Source: an uncultured Peptococcaceae bacterium (GTDB lineage Bacteria > Bacillota > Peptococcia > Peptococcales > Peptococcaceae). From it: a stretch of DNA of 50,843 bases. Positions 41,440 to 49,759 of this stretch are shown here, piece by piece (position 1 is the stretch's first letter; every line of letters begins with the position of its first letter). Both the position numbers and the translations under genes were made by a program. Below the pieces are notes generated by a model, which was not told the DNA's origin, did not search any database, and worked only from the letters and a program-made list of their open reading frames with translations. Where the stretch lies: positions 1 to 50,843 of the forward strand of contig CAMYDW010000011.1 in the NCBI GenBank assembly GCA_947254645.1, in the 5' to 3' direction.

Positions 41440-43335
41440 ATGAAAAAACAATCCTTTAAAGCCGAATCTCAACGCTTGATGGATTTAATGATTCATTCTA
41501 TCTACACCAATCGCGAAATTTTCTTGAGAGAACTAATCAGCAACGCTTCTGATGCCATCGACAAGGTATACTATCAAACCCTTACAGATGACACTCGTGC
41601 CTTCAACCAAGAAGATTTCTTCATTCGACTCACACCCAACAAAGAAGCACGCACTCTTACCATCGAAGACACCGGCATCGGCATGACCGCCGAAGAGCTC
41701 GAAACTCATCTCGGCACCATTGCCAAGAGTGGTAGTTTCGATTTTAAAAATACAAAAGATTTAGAAGAAGGCCATGATATCATCGGCCAATTTGGCGTAG
41801 GCTTTTATGCTTCCTTTATGGTTGCTAAAGATGTCATCGTTGAATCCAAGACCTGGGATGATGCCCCTGCCGCACGTTGGCAATCTAATGGTAGCGATGG
41901 CTTCACCATCACAGAGAGCGACCGCACCACACCGGGTACAAAAATCATCCTCACCTTACGCGATAATACCAAAGAAGAAAATTATGACGAGTTTTTAAAT
42001 CCACAACATCTAAAAGAACTCGTCACCAAGTATTCTAACTATATTCGTTATCCAATCATCATGCTGATGGAAAAATCTCGCAAAATCGAAAATGCGGACA
42101 CCGAAGCAAAGCCAACCTTCGAAACTTATTTCGAAGATGAAACCCTTAATTCCATGGTTCCTATTTGGCGCAAAAACAAAAACGAACTCACCGATGATGA
42201 TTACAACAATTTCTATCAAGAGCGTCGTTTCGGTTTTGATACCCCTTTACGCCATTTGCACCTCAACGCTGAAGGGATGTTAAGCTATCGCGCTATTCTA
42301 TACATCCCAAGCCAAACACCATTCGATTACTATTCTACAGAATTTGAAAAAGGCTTAGCGCTCTATTCAAACGGCGTCATGATTATGGAAAATTGCAGCG
42401 ATTTGCTACCAAGCTATTACAATTTTGTCAAAGGGGTTGTGGACAGCGAAGATTTATCCCTAAATATTTCTCGTGAACTTCTACAGCAAGACCGTCAACT
42501 TCGTCTTATCAGCAAAAAAATTGACGAGCGCATCACCAAAGAACTGACCAACATGCTTGAAAACGAACGCGAAGACTATGAAAAATTCTTCCACGCCTTT
42601 GGCAGACAGCTCAAAATCAGCACCTATGACAATTTCGGTATTCACAAGGACAAATTAAAAGACTTCCTGCTTTTCTACTCATCCACCGAAAGCAAGCTCA
42701 TCACCTTAAAAGAATATGTTGAACGTATGCCAGAGGACCAAAAGCATATCTATTATGCAACAGGGGCCAGCATCGAACAAATCGATAAATTGCCACAGGT
42801 CGGTATCATTAAGTCAAAAGGCTATGAAATTCTCTATCTCACAGAAGGTTTTGATGAATTTGTACTCAAAGTATTAGAACAATACAACGACAAAACCTTC
42901 CGCTCTGTTTCTAGTGACCAATTAGACATCGAAGAAAATGATGCAACTGACGATCAAGAAAACAGCGAAGAAAAAGATAGCCTCTTAGAAAAAATGGCAA
43001 CCTTCCTTTCTGGTGAAGTGATTCGTGTTAAAGGCACCACCATGCTCGACGAAGACATTGTTTATCTCTCTAACGAAGGGGATATTTCCATCGATATGGA
43101 AAAAGTCTATGCCGCTATGCCAGAAGGCAGCTTTATCAAAGCGCAAAAGGTTCTTGAAATCAACAAAAACCACCCTGTATTCAACAAGCTTGTTGAATTC
43201 CAAAAAGAAGGAAATGAAGAACAGTTGAAACTCTACACCCAACTGCTCTATCAACAAGCACGCTTGATTGCTGGGTTGCCCCTCGAAGATCCAATGACCT
43301 TCTCTAAGGATATCAGTAAATTGATGATGCTTTAA
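41440..43335 (+). CDS. htpG: Molecular chaperone HtpG (Hsp90)
   Basis: ATP-dependent dimeric chaperone. The 631-residue protein has the GHKL ATPase motifs RELISNASDAIDK, EDTGIGM and GQFGVGFYASFMVA in the first 130 residues, the middle-domain segment VDSEDLSLNISRELLQQ with the catalytic Arg region, and a C-terminal dimerisation part. An acidic stretch (about 490-510) precedes the latter. The frame opens with a GTG at 41428, but this sits in the AAAGGAG site itself; the ATG at 41440 follows it by 11 nt. Control by HrcA through the CIRCE-like element is likely. Confidence 0.95.
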   Translation: MKKQSFKAESQRLMDLMIHSIYTNREIFLRELISNASDAIDKVYYQTLTDDTRAFNQEDFFIRLTPNKEARTLTIEDTGIGMTAEELETHLGTIAKSGSFDFKNTKDLEEGHDIIGQFGVGFYASFMVAKDVIVESKTWDDAPAARWQSNGSDGFTITESDRTTPGTKIILTLRDNTKEENYDEFLNPQHLKELVTKYSNYIRYPIIMLMEKSRKIENADTEAKPTFETYFEDETLNSMVPIWRKNKNELTDDDYNNFYQERRFGFDTPLRHLHLNAEGMLSYRAILYIPSQTPFDYYSTEFEKGLALYSNGVMIMENCSDLLPSYYNFVKGVVDSEDLSLNISRELLQQDRQLRLISKKIDERITKELTNMLENEREDYEKFFHAFGRQLKISTYDNFGIHKDKLKDFLLFYSSTESKLITLKEYVERMPEDQKHIYYATGASIEQIDKLPQVGIIKSKGYEILYLTEGFDEFVLKVLEQYNDKTFRSVSSDQLDIEENDATDDQENSEEKDSLLEKMATFLSGEVIRVKGTTMLDEDIVYLSNEGDISIDMEKVYAAMPEGSFIKAQKVLEINKNHPVFNKLVEFQKEGNEEQLKLYTQLLYQQARLIAGLPLEDPMTFSKDISKLMML

Positions 43336-43336
43336 A

Positions 43337-43372
43337 TAAAAAAAGAACGTCCTTGAAGGACGTTCTTTTTTA
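43337..43372. terminator. Bidirectional terminator between htpG and the dehydrogenase gene
   Basis: AAAAAGAACGTCC / GGACGTTCTTTTT stem around TTGAA, with A-run and T-run. It closes htpG and, from the other side, the gene at 43384. Confidence 0.9.
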
Positions 43373-43383
43373 TCATCATCTGT

Positions 43384-44910
43384 TCACTTTCCGCCGCAGC
43401 AGGTTTTTGGTGCTTCAGAAGACACCTCAGATTCTTCTTCAAAGAATTGAATCGTTGCCACATTACGCGTGGTAAAAAATTCAATGCCATCATGCCCTTG
43501 CGCTTTCAGACCAGACCCCAACAAAGAGGCCTTATTACCGCCAAATGGCAAATAAGGCATAGAAGCAGGTACACCAATGTTTACCCCAGCCATCCCAACA
43601 TCAATTTGATGCAAGAAGCTTTCAGCATAATAACCATTTTGAGTAAAAATGGTGCCTCCATTCCCATAACGAGAGGCATTCATGTAATCCACACCTTCTT
43701 GGAAATTTTTCACTTTTATCAAGGATAGCACTGGGCCAAACACCTCTTCTTTGGCAATCGTCATCGAAGGGGTGACATCCGCCAAAATGGTCGGTTTAAC
43801 AAAATACCCATCCTTCAAATTTTCCCCAAGTTCTGGATTTCTGCCATCCAAAACCAAGCGTGCTCCTTCACTGACTGCCCCATCCACAAAAGAATCAATT
43901 CTTTCAACACTCTTATCCGAAATAACAGGCCCCATATAAACATCTGGATCAAGGGCATCGCCCACAGGCACCTTACCAGCCATTTCTGTAATCAGCTCAA
44001 TCATCTCATCATAGCAAGCTTCTTCAATAAACACATTTGACCCAGCCATACAACGTTGACCTGCTGCGCCAAAAGCAGAATTTTGTAATTGTGCCAAAAA
44101 GCCTGGTCGATTGCAATCTTTTAATACCAAAATCCCGTTTTTTGCGCCAGCCAACACTTGAGAACGTTTTCCTGTTTGAGCACACACCTCCGCAATGTGT
44201 TGACCAACCTTGGTAGAGCCTACAAAACACACCCCACGAATAATCTCGTTATTCAAGATGGCATCGCCTACACGATAATCACCATTTACCAAGTTTACCA
44301 CACCAGGAGGCAGGCCAATTTCTTCAAAAATTTCCATCATACGTTGCATAAAGATTGGCGACTGTTCACTCGCCTTATATACAATCGTATTCCCACAGCC
44401 AATCGCATAAGGAATATACCAGCCAAAAACCAAGGCTGGGAAATTAAACGGAGAGAGCGCCCCAACCACGCCCAAAGGCTGACGCACCACTTGCCCACGC
44501 GTATTGGCGGAAATTTCAAATTTCTCACCAATCAACATATTTGGTAATCCGCACGCATTTTCCACAATTTGAATCACACGCGCCACTTCTCCACGGGCAT
44601 CACTAATATGTTTCGCCTGGTCACGTGCAATAATATGCGCAAGCTCTTCATGGTATTCAACCATCTTATTACGCAAATCAAAGAGGTATTTTGCGCGTTT
44701 TTCTACCTTGGTATCGCGCCATGCTTTCAGCGCTTTTTGAGAAGACTCTACCGCCTCACACACCGACGCCTCATCATACAGAGGCACTTCCCCAATTTGT
44801 TCTCCTGTAGAAGGATTAAAAATAGGCATACAGTCGATATCTTGCGGCGTTTCAACCCATTTTCCATCGATATAATTGCGTACTTTTACATACTCACTGC
44901 GATAGTCCAT
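43384..44910 (-). CDS. CoA-acylating methylmalonate/malonate-semialdehyde dehydrogenase
   Basis: Aldehyde dehydrogenase superfamily, 508 residues. It would oxidise a semialdehyde to an acyl-CoA with NAD. The family-specific catalytic motif GAAGQRCMA gives Cys287, and Lys179 lies in NTIVYKAS. AGAKNG stands where hydrolytic relatives carry the general-base Glu, fitting the CoA-dependent MmsA/IolA group. The end is odd: a tail EVSSEAPKTCCGGK with a vicinal Cys pair, beyond the normal fold. The start was moved 28 codons in because AGGAGG lies 7 nt before the ATG at 44910. It stands alone, without valine or inositol catabolic genes, so the true substrate is open. Confidence 0.88.
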   Translation of the reverse strand: MDYRSEYVKVRNYIDGKWVETPQDIDCMPIFNPSTGEQIGEVPLYDEASVCEAVESSQKALKAWRDTKVEKRAKYLFDLRNKMVEYHEELAHIIARDQAKHISDARGEVARVIQIVENACGLPNMLIGEKFEISANTRGQVVRQPLGVVGALSPFNFPALVFGWYIPYAIGCGNTIVYKASEQSPIFMQRMMEIFEEIGLPPGVVNLVNGDYRVGDAILNNEIIRGVCFVGSTKVGQHIAEVCAQTGKRSQVLAGAKNGILVLKDCNRPGFLAQLQNSAFGAAGQRCMAGSNVFIEEACYDEMIELITEMAGKVPVGDALDPDVYMGPVISDKSVERIDSFVDGAVSEGARLVLDGRNPELGENLKDGYFVKPTILADVTPSMTIAKEEVFGPVLSLIKVKNFQEGVDYMNASRYGNGGTIFTQNGYYAESFLHQIDVGMAGVNIGVPASMPYLPFGGNKASLLGSGLKAQGHDGIEFFTTRNVATIQFFEEESEVSSEAPKTCCGGK

Positions 44911-45025
44911 ACTAAAGCCTCCTAGTCCTTTTGTTATTTTCAAATTGCCAGAGATTTTAACTCGCGACATTATAAAAGCTGTGTTACTATACAAGAAACA
45001 TCATTTTACTTCAAAGGAGTTCCCC

Positions 45026-45868
45026 ATGCAGATTTTCACACCTATCGACAACGAACAACACACTTTTGCCAACGACCCCTGGTTGTATACCGATTTAGCT
45101 TTTAACTTCCAGTTGCTTTATGCACCTAATGCTGAAAAAGCACCCCTTCAATTTCCTTCTATCCGAGCCAACACCTACAAACGGCTGGTGACATCAGAAA
45201 GCGAATTCAAAGAAAAGCAACTCATGTTTTTACACGGCTATGACGATGCTATCCTCGAATGGCTAAAAATACAGCTACTCAAAGAAAACCCTTCGCTCGC
45301 TGCACCACTTCGGTATCATGACCACGGTTTTTTTGATCAAAACAACGTGTTCATCGAAATGGACTTTCCAGCCTACAACACCATTGTTTTAGGCCATAGA
45401 CGACTTTTAAAGCATTTTCTCTCACAAGGATTTTATAAAGTTGACAGCGACTTCATCTACTATTTCATGATTTATGAAACAGCCAACATGAGTCCCCTGT
45501 TCCTCCAAGAAGTCCCTCCACACATATTAAAAGGAGAAAGCTTCTATATTGAGTCGCCTCTTCACGAATTAGAAGATTTTCATCATATCGATTTGCCATC
45601 AGACGCCACTGGTTTCCTTGGTTTCGCTTACAAAACCTCTAAATCATTGCAATTCCATGTTTTAGGTTGCATCAGAAAACAAGAGGGGCGTTATTATATG
45701 ATGACAAACCAATTAGAAAAGGAACGTCTCTGGGTTTCTTCTGAAAAGGTCGGGCACGCCACCTTCGATATCATTTACGCCGAAGAAGCCTATAAGAACG
45801 TTTTCAACAAGCATCGACAAAACGGTCAGCATCCCTTTAAGCCGCAACACATTCCCGTAGATTTTTAA
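45026..45868 (+). CDS. Protein of unknown function, 280 residues
   Basis: A soluble protein without signal peptide or membrane segments, rich in aromatic residues and His (RYHDHGFFDQNNVFIEMDF, FLGFAYKTSKSLQF). I recognise no domain. AAAGGAG lies 6 nt before the ATG at 45026; the longer frame from 44945 lacks a ribosome binding site and would run into the divergent dehydrogenase gene's control region. It has its own strong terminator, so it is monocistronic. Base composition and codon use look like the neighbours. Confidence 0.78.
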   Translation: MQIFTPIDNEQHTFANDPWLYTDLAFNFQLLYAPNAEKAPLQFPSIRANTYKRLVTSESEFKEKQLMFLHGYDDAILEWLKIQLLKENPSLAAPLRYHDHGFFDQNNVFIEMDFPAYNTIVLGHRRLLKHFLSQGFYKVDSDFIYYFMIYETANMSPLFLQEVPPHILKGESFYIESPLHELEDFHHIDLPSDATGFLGFAYKTSKSLQFHVLGCIRKQEGRYYMMTNQLEKERLWVSSEKVGHATFDIIYAEEAYKNVFNKHRQNGQHPFKPQHIPVDF

Positions 45869-45878
45869 GCCATATTTA

Positions 45879-45915
45879 TAAAAAGCTCGAATACAATTTG
45901 TATTCGAGCTTTTTA
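45879..45915. terminator. Bidirectional terminator
   Basis: AAAAGCTCGAATACAA / TTGTATTCGAGCTTTT, a 16-bp near-perfect palindrome with A and T runs. It ends the unknown gene on the plus strand and the ABC operon on the minus strand. Confidence 0.93.
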
Positions 45916-45920
45916 TTTTG

Positions 45921-46055
45921 TTATTCATCTAGACCGAAGAAATGTTTAGATAGACTAAAGACACCTTTGCGAATAATCAAGAACAGCAAACCCATGCCAA
46001 AGCATGCTGTAAAGAATTTCGCCCAATACAGGGAGATTAGCGCCCCTATCATCAT
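45921..46055 (-). CDS. 44-residue membrane protein at the end of the ABC operon
   Basis: A small gene starting MMIGALISLYWAKFFTACFG, with one hydrophobic helix (about residues 3-28, including LLFLII), then a basic RKG and a polar end HFFGLDE. AAGGGG lies 5 nt before the first ATG and 8 nt before the second, and the stop is just before the operon terminator. It follows the ATPase gene by 40 bp with no terminator between. The combination of ribosome binding site, hydrophobic helix and perfect fit before the terminator argues that it is real. It could be a small accessory subunit of the transporter, which is inference. Confidence 0.7.
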   Translation of the reverse strand: MMIGALISLYWAKFFTACFGMGLLFLIIRKGVFSLSKHFFGLDE

Positions 46056-46095
46056 AACAACCCCTTCTTTCTCAACAAACAACAAGCATCAATTA

Positions 46096-46848
46096 TCAGA
46101 GTACCAAACTCATCGCATCTGTGATTTCTTGACGTAATTTCAAGAATTCTAAACTGGTTAAATCACGAGGACGAGGCAAGTCAATCACATACTCACTTGC
46201 CAAGTGACTTGGCAATTTACCATCCAATACAATGATACGGTCTGCGAGATATACCGCTTCATCGATATTTGAGGTAACAAATAAGATTGTACGTTTTTCT
46301 TGCTGCCAAATACGTTCGATTTCAATTTCCATCAACGTACGTGTCTGTGCATCCAGCTGTCCGAAAGGTTCATCAAGAATCAAGAGGCTTGGTTTGTTAA
46401 CGTAAGCACGCGCAATCCCTACACGTTGTTTCATCCCACCAGAAAGCTGATGCGGATAACTATTTTCAAAACCAGTCAAGCCTACAAGATCAATGTATTT
46501 TTGAGCCAATTCACGGCGTGTAGCTTTATCAACCTTAGCCAGTTTAGGACCCATTTCAACATTGCCCATAACAGTTTTCCAAGCAAACAAGGTATAACGT
46601 TGGAACACATAACCAACATGTTCCCCTGGACCAGTTACTTCTTCACCATTGACATATACATGTCCTGTGGTAGGTGCTTCAAAGCCTGCAATCAAGCGCA
46701 TGAGAGTACTTTTACCAGATTGCCCAGGGCCAAGAATAACGACAAATTCGTTTTCTTTTGCAGAAAAATCCATGGTTGTTAATACTTTTTTGTCACCATA
46801 TTCTTTTGAAATACCTTTACATTCGATTATATTGACGTTCTGAGCCAT
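46096..46848 (-). CDS. ABC importer ATPase B, lacking the switch histidine
   Basis: A 250-residue NitT/TauT-type ATPase. Walker A is GPGQSGKST (40-48), Q-loop Gln83, a normal signature LSGGM (135-139) and Walker B LLILDEP (Asp159, Glu160). The switch (H-loop) position reads FVTSNIDEAV, with Ser193 where VTHDIDEAV is expected. AGAGGGGG lies 8 nt before the ATG at 46848; a second ATG at 46854 is only 2 nt from it. It overlaps the permease gene by about 20 bp. It and the ATPase at 49760 have equal length and similar C-terminal tails (IDLPRPR), so a heterodimer is likely. Confidence 0.92.
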   Translation of the reverse strand: MAQNVNIIECKGISKEYGDKKVLTTMDFSAKENEFVVILGPGQSGKSTLMRLIAGFEAPTTGHVYVNGEEVTGPGEHVGYVFQRYTLFAWKTVMGNVEMGPKLAKVDKATRRELAQKYIDLVGLTGFENSYPHQLSGGMKQRVGIARAYVNKPSLLILDEPFGQLDAQTRTLMEIEIERIWQQEKRTILFVTSNIDEAVYLADRIIVLDGKLPSHLASEYVIDLPRPRDLTSLEFLKLRQEITDAMSLVL

Positions 46849-47636
46849 GGACATAACCCCCTCTCAATTGCTGTTAAAGCAAAGGATGTTAAGAAAGAAA
46901 CCAAGCAGATGACCAACATCCCTGCAATACACATTGCTGTATTGTCTAATTTCATCCCTTGTACGATAACAAACCCAATCCCTTCACGTGCACCAACCAA
47001 TTCTGCTGCAACTACGCAGGTCCAGGAAGTGGACAATGCAATTTGTAAACCAGCGAAAATTGCAGGAATACAAGATGGTGCAGTGACTTGGATATGTTCT
47101 TGCCAGTAAGTCGCACCTAAATTACGGATGCAGTCATACAATTCAGGGTCAACCAAGCGAATACCATTGTAAGAGTTCAAAATACAAGGTACTAAAGCAC
47201 CAATGAAGATGATGAAGATTTTAGATGTTTCACCAATACCAAACCAGAGAATGGAAATTGAAATCCATGCAATCGGAGGCATTGGTTTAAAGAATTCAAA
47301 AATCGGACGAATAACTGCATTGGCTGTTTTGTTAAAGCCCATAAGTACCCCTACAGGAATCCCTATCACTGCTGCCAAACAGAATGCAATCATAACGCGT
47401 CTAAAACTGATAAATACATGCATCAAGAGCGTATAACCAGCAAGTGGCGTTTGGAACATTTTAAATAATTGTTGTACAACCTCAATAGGACGCGGCATTA
47501 ATTCACTGACGCCAGTTTGTACAATGATATCCCATATACTTAAGAATAGAACGATGGAGATTACATTTAGTACGCGCTTATTTCTCAGGAAACGTTCCAA
47601 GCCACTTCCTCTTGTTTCAGAAATTACTTCACTCAT
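46827..47636 (-). CDS. ABC importer permease B, NitT/TauT family
   Basis: A 269-residue permease of six or so helices. It has a conserved PMPPIAWISISILWFGIGETSKIFIIFIG region (in part) and the EAA loop NLGATYWQEHIQVTAPSCIPAIFAGLQIAL. AAGGAGG lies 9 nt before the ATG at 47636; the earlier start is a TTG. It lies 14 bp after permease A, to which it is clearly paralogous along its full length. Two unlike permeases in one operon with one binding protein suggest a heteromeric membrane channel. Confidence 0.92.
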   Translation of the reverse strand: MSEVISETRGSGLERFLRNKRVLNVISIVLFLSIWDIIVQTGVSELMPRPIEVVQQLFKMFQTPLAGYTLLMHVFISFRRVMIAFCLAAVIGIPVGVLMGFNKTANAVIRPIFEFFKPMPPIAWISISILWFGIGETSKIFIIFIGALVPCILNSYNGIRLVDPELYDCIRNLGATYWQEHIQVTAPSCIPAIFAGLQIALSTSWTCVVAAELVGAREGIGFVIVQGMKLDNTAMCIAGMLVICLVSFLTSFALTAIERGLCPWLRTSI

Positions 47637-47650
47637 GTCCAAACACCTCC

Positions 47651-48457
47651 TTAACCCTTTCTTGTGCCCTTGACGAGTTGTCTTTCAATGAAACCAACGA
47701 TAATGGTTACAACAACCCCTGTTAATGCAGTCATTACCATCCCTAAGATGATCATGTCAGGCATTAAGAGACGACGACCCATTTCAATAAAGAAACCAAG
47801 ACCAGCATCTGCGCCAACCATTTCCGCTGCTACCAAGCAGGTCCAAGCAGTAGCAAGTGCTACTTGCAAACCACCAAATACCATTGGTAATGCAGATGGT
47901 ACACAAACATTCTTGAAAATTTCCCAACTACCAGCACCGTAGGTTTTCGCCATACGAATATAGGTTGGATTCGTCATTTTTACACCAGAGCAAGAGTTGA
48001 TAACACATGGCACCAACGCACCTACGAAGATAATGAATACCTTACTTGCAATACCAGTGCCGAACCAAATAATACAAAGCGGAATCCACGCAACTGATGG
48101 AATCGGACGCACAATTTCAAAAATAGGGCGAACCAAACCATCGAAAATGTTAAACCATCCGATCGCTAATCCAAGCGGAATACCAATGACCAATGCTAAA
48201 ATATAGCCGGTCAATGCTTCCTCTAAGCTGACTTTAATATGACCCCAGAGAATCAATCCATCAGGATTTGGATTTGATAATTTATCAAAGAACAATGCAA
48301 TAACTTGTGTCGGAGATGCTAACAATTCCTTTGGGACAACGCCCTGTCTTACAATCATTTCCCAGAATATTAAGAAGATAGCCGTTGATATAACAGAAAT
48401 TGTCAAATAAGTGCTGGCTTTCCTCTCTGTCCGTTTTAGTTTCTTGGCACTAGCCAT
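47651..48457 (-). CDS. ABC importer permease A, NitT/TauT family
   Basis: A 268-residue permease with a basic N-terminal tail (ASAKKLKRTERKAS), six helices and the paired motifs PIPSVAWIPLCIIWFG and KTYGAGSWEIFKNVCVPSALP of the SsuC/TauC group. GGAGG lies 7 nt before the ATG at 48457. It follows the binding-protein gene by about 120 bp of structured spacer and precedes permease B. Confidence 0.92.
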   Translation of the reverse strand: MASAKKLKRTERKASTYLTISVISTAIFLIFWEMIVRQGVVPKELLASPTQVIALFFDKLSNPNPDGLILWGHIKVSLEEALTGYILALVIGIPLGLAIGWFNIFDGLVRPIFEIVRPIPSVAWIPLCIIWFGTGIASKVFIIFVGALVPCVINSCSGVKMTNPTYIRMAKTYGAGSWEIFKNVCVPSALPMVFGGLQVALATAWTCLVAAEMVGADAGLGFFIEMGRRLLMPDMIILGMVMTALTGVVVTIIVGFIERQLVKGTRKG

Positions 48458-48503
48458 ATTCATACCTCCATTCGATAGAGCTACCCCATCCAGATTTACA
48501 CCC

Positions 48504-48559
48504 GATAGAGCAATCCCTCTATCCTTGGTTAAACCCAGAGAGGGAGGGTTGCCCCTCCC
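48504..48559 (-). repeat. Two stem-loops between binding-protein and permease genes
   Basis: GGGAGGG / CCCTCCC around TTGC (48542-48559) right after the binding-protein stop, and GATAGAG / CTCTATC around six bases (48504-48523). CGATAGAGC is also repeated directly at 48473. Neither stem has a T-run. Such hairpins often protect the mRNA of the binding protein so that it is made in excess of the membrane parts. Confidence 0.65.
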
Positions 48560-48578
48560 CAGGGCTTATTTAATTGTC

Positions 48579-49691
48579 TTATTTAGCAGGTTTAATTTCT
48601 TTTGCTTTTTTCAAGAAAGAGCCATCAATGCAGAAGTCCTTGTCTTTAAGTTGCTTCAATTCATCTTCAGTAAATTTCTTTTGTGCCACGAAGAAGTTTG
48701 CAGCATCTTCTAGGCTTGTTTTTAATTTACCACTATCGATATATTCAATTTGTTCATCAAGAGTAAAGAATTTATGGGTTTTAATATCTAGTTTTGCATC
48801 TTTTTCACTAACTTCCATTGCTGCGAAGTCGGTAAAGAAAGATTGGATATCTGGAACGAGTTTTTCACCATCAGATTGATATTTTTCAACGCCCACATTG
48901 TTCATAGCCAATACCTTCGCGATGGTTTCTGGATCTTCTTTTGCCATCTTAGGATCTGCCAACCAGAGCATCAATGCACTTGCACCACAAGTGGTACCAT
49001 TAGCAACTTCTTTCCAACCTTTTTCAAAAGCTCTATAGAGATAAGGAGTCCATAATACCAAGTAATCCCCTTCACCAGTTTCAAAAGCTTTGATTGCTTG
49101 AGATTGTTCAAGGTTTTTCACGGTAACATCTGATTCACTAAGACCAAGCGCTTCCAAATATTTTGAAAGGGTATAGTGACCAGAAGAAACAGTGGTACAA
49201 AGAATGGTTTTGCCCTTTACATCTTCTGCAGAACCCATCATATCAGGGAATTGAGGATTGGTTCCTTTGTGCTTCAATGCAGGATTGTCTTCACGAACAA
49301 CAATTGCATTTGCAGGAGATTCGTCAGATGCTATACCAATAATAGGAGTGTCATAGCGAAGTGCTGCCATCAAGGATGGTACAGAACCAACGTCCATAAC
49401 AGCCAATTGGTTTGCTGGAACAGTTTGAATCATTGGCATCCCAGAATCAAAGAATTGCATCTTCATATTAATGCCATATTGTTTTGCAACATCACTGTTT
49501 ACTGCCATGTACGCAGGCCAAGCATCAATTTGTCCAAGGAAACCACCTTCGATGGTTTTTGCACCATCTGCTTTGCCTGAATCTTTAGCCGCGTCTCCGC
49601 CTCCGCCGCCGCAGCCGGCTAAAGTCCCGAGCATTGCTACTGTTAAAACGATTGCAGTTGCGACCTTCAGTGTTTTTTTGTGCTGTTTCAT
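48579..49691 (-). CDS. ABC importer substrate-binding lipoprotein, NitT/TauT family
   Basis: A 370-residue lipoprotein with lipobox LAGC (Cys27) and a Gly-rich linker, then a periplasmic-binding fold of the NMT1/SsuA type (GGFLGQIDAWPAYMAV, DVGSVPSLMAALR, KGKTILCTTVSSGHYTLSKYL). It delivers an unknown organic anion or similar ligand to the permeases. The ATG at 49691 follows AGGGAG by 11 nt; the GTG at 49703 adjoins that site. Upstream is an A-rich tract with AAAAAGGT repeats. The C-terminal 100 residues (from about 270) are charged and longer than in SsuA. Confidence 0.9.
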   Translation of the reverse strand: MKQHKKTLKVATAIVLTVAMLGTLAGCGGGGGDAAKDSGKADGAKTIEGGFLGQIDAWPAYMAVNSDVAKQYGINMKMQFFDSGMPMIQTVPANQLAVMDVGSVPSLMAALRYDTPIIGIASDESPANAIVVREDNPALKHKGTNPQFPDMMGSAEDVKGKTILCTTVSSGHYTLSKYLEALGLSESDVTVKNLEQSQAIKAFETGEGDYLVLWTPYLYRAFEKGWKEVANGTTCGASALMLWLADPKMAKEDPETIAKVLAMNNVGVEKYQSDGEKLVPDIQSFFTDFAAMEVSEKDAKLDIKTHKFFTLDEQIEYIDSGKLKTSLEDAANFFVAQKKFTEDELKQLKDKDFCIDGSFLKKAKEIKPAK

Positions 49692-49759
49692 TACGAAACA
49701 CACTCCCTTCTTTTTTTACCTTTTTACCTTTTTTTATTTTTTACGATTCATGTGGTTTT

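Noticed and set aside
45898..46137. 79-residue plus-strand open frame
   Set aside because: It starts inside the terminator, has no ribosome binding site and runs antisense through the small membrane protein and the end of ATPase B.
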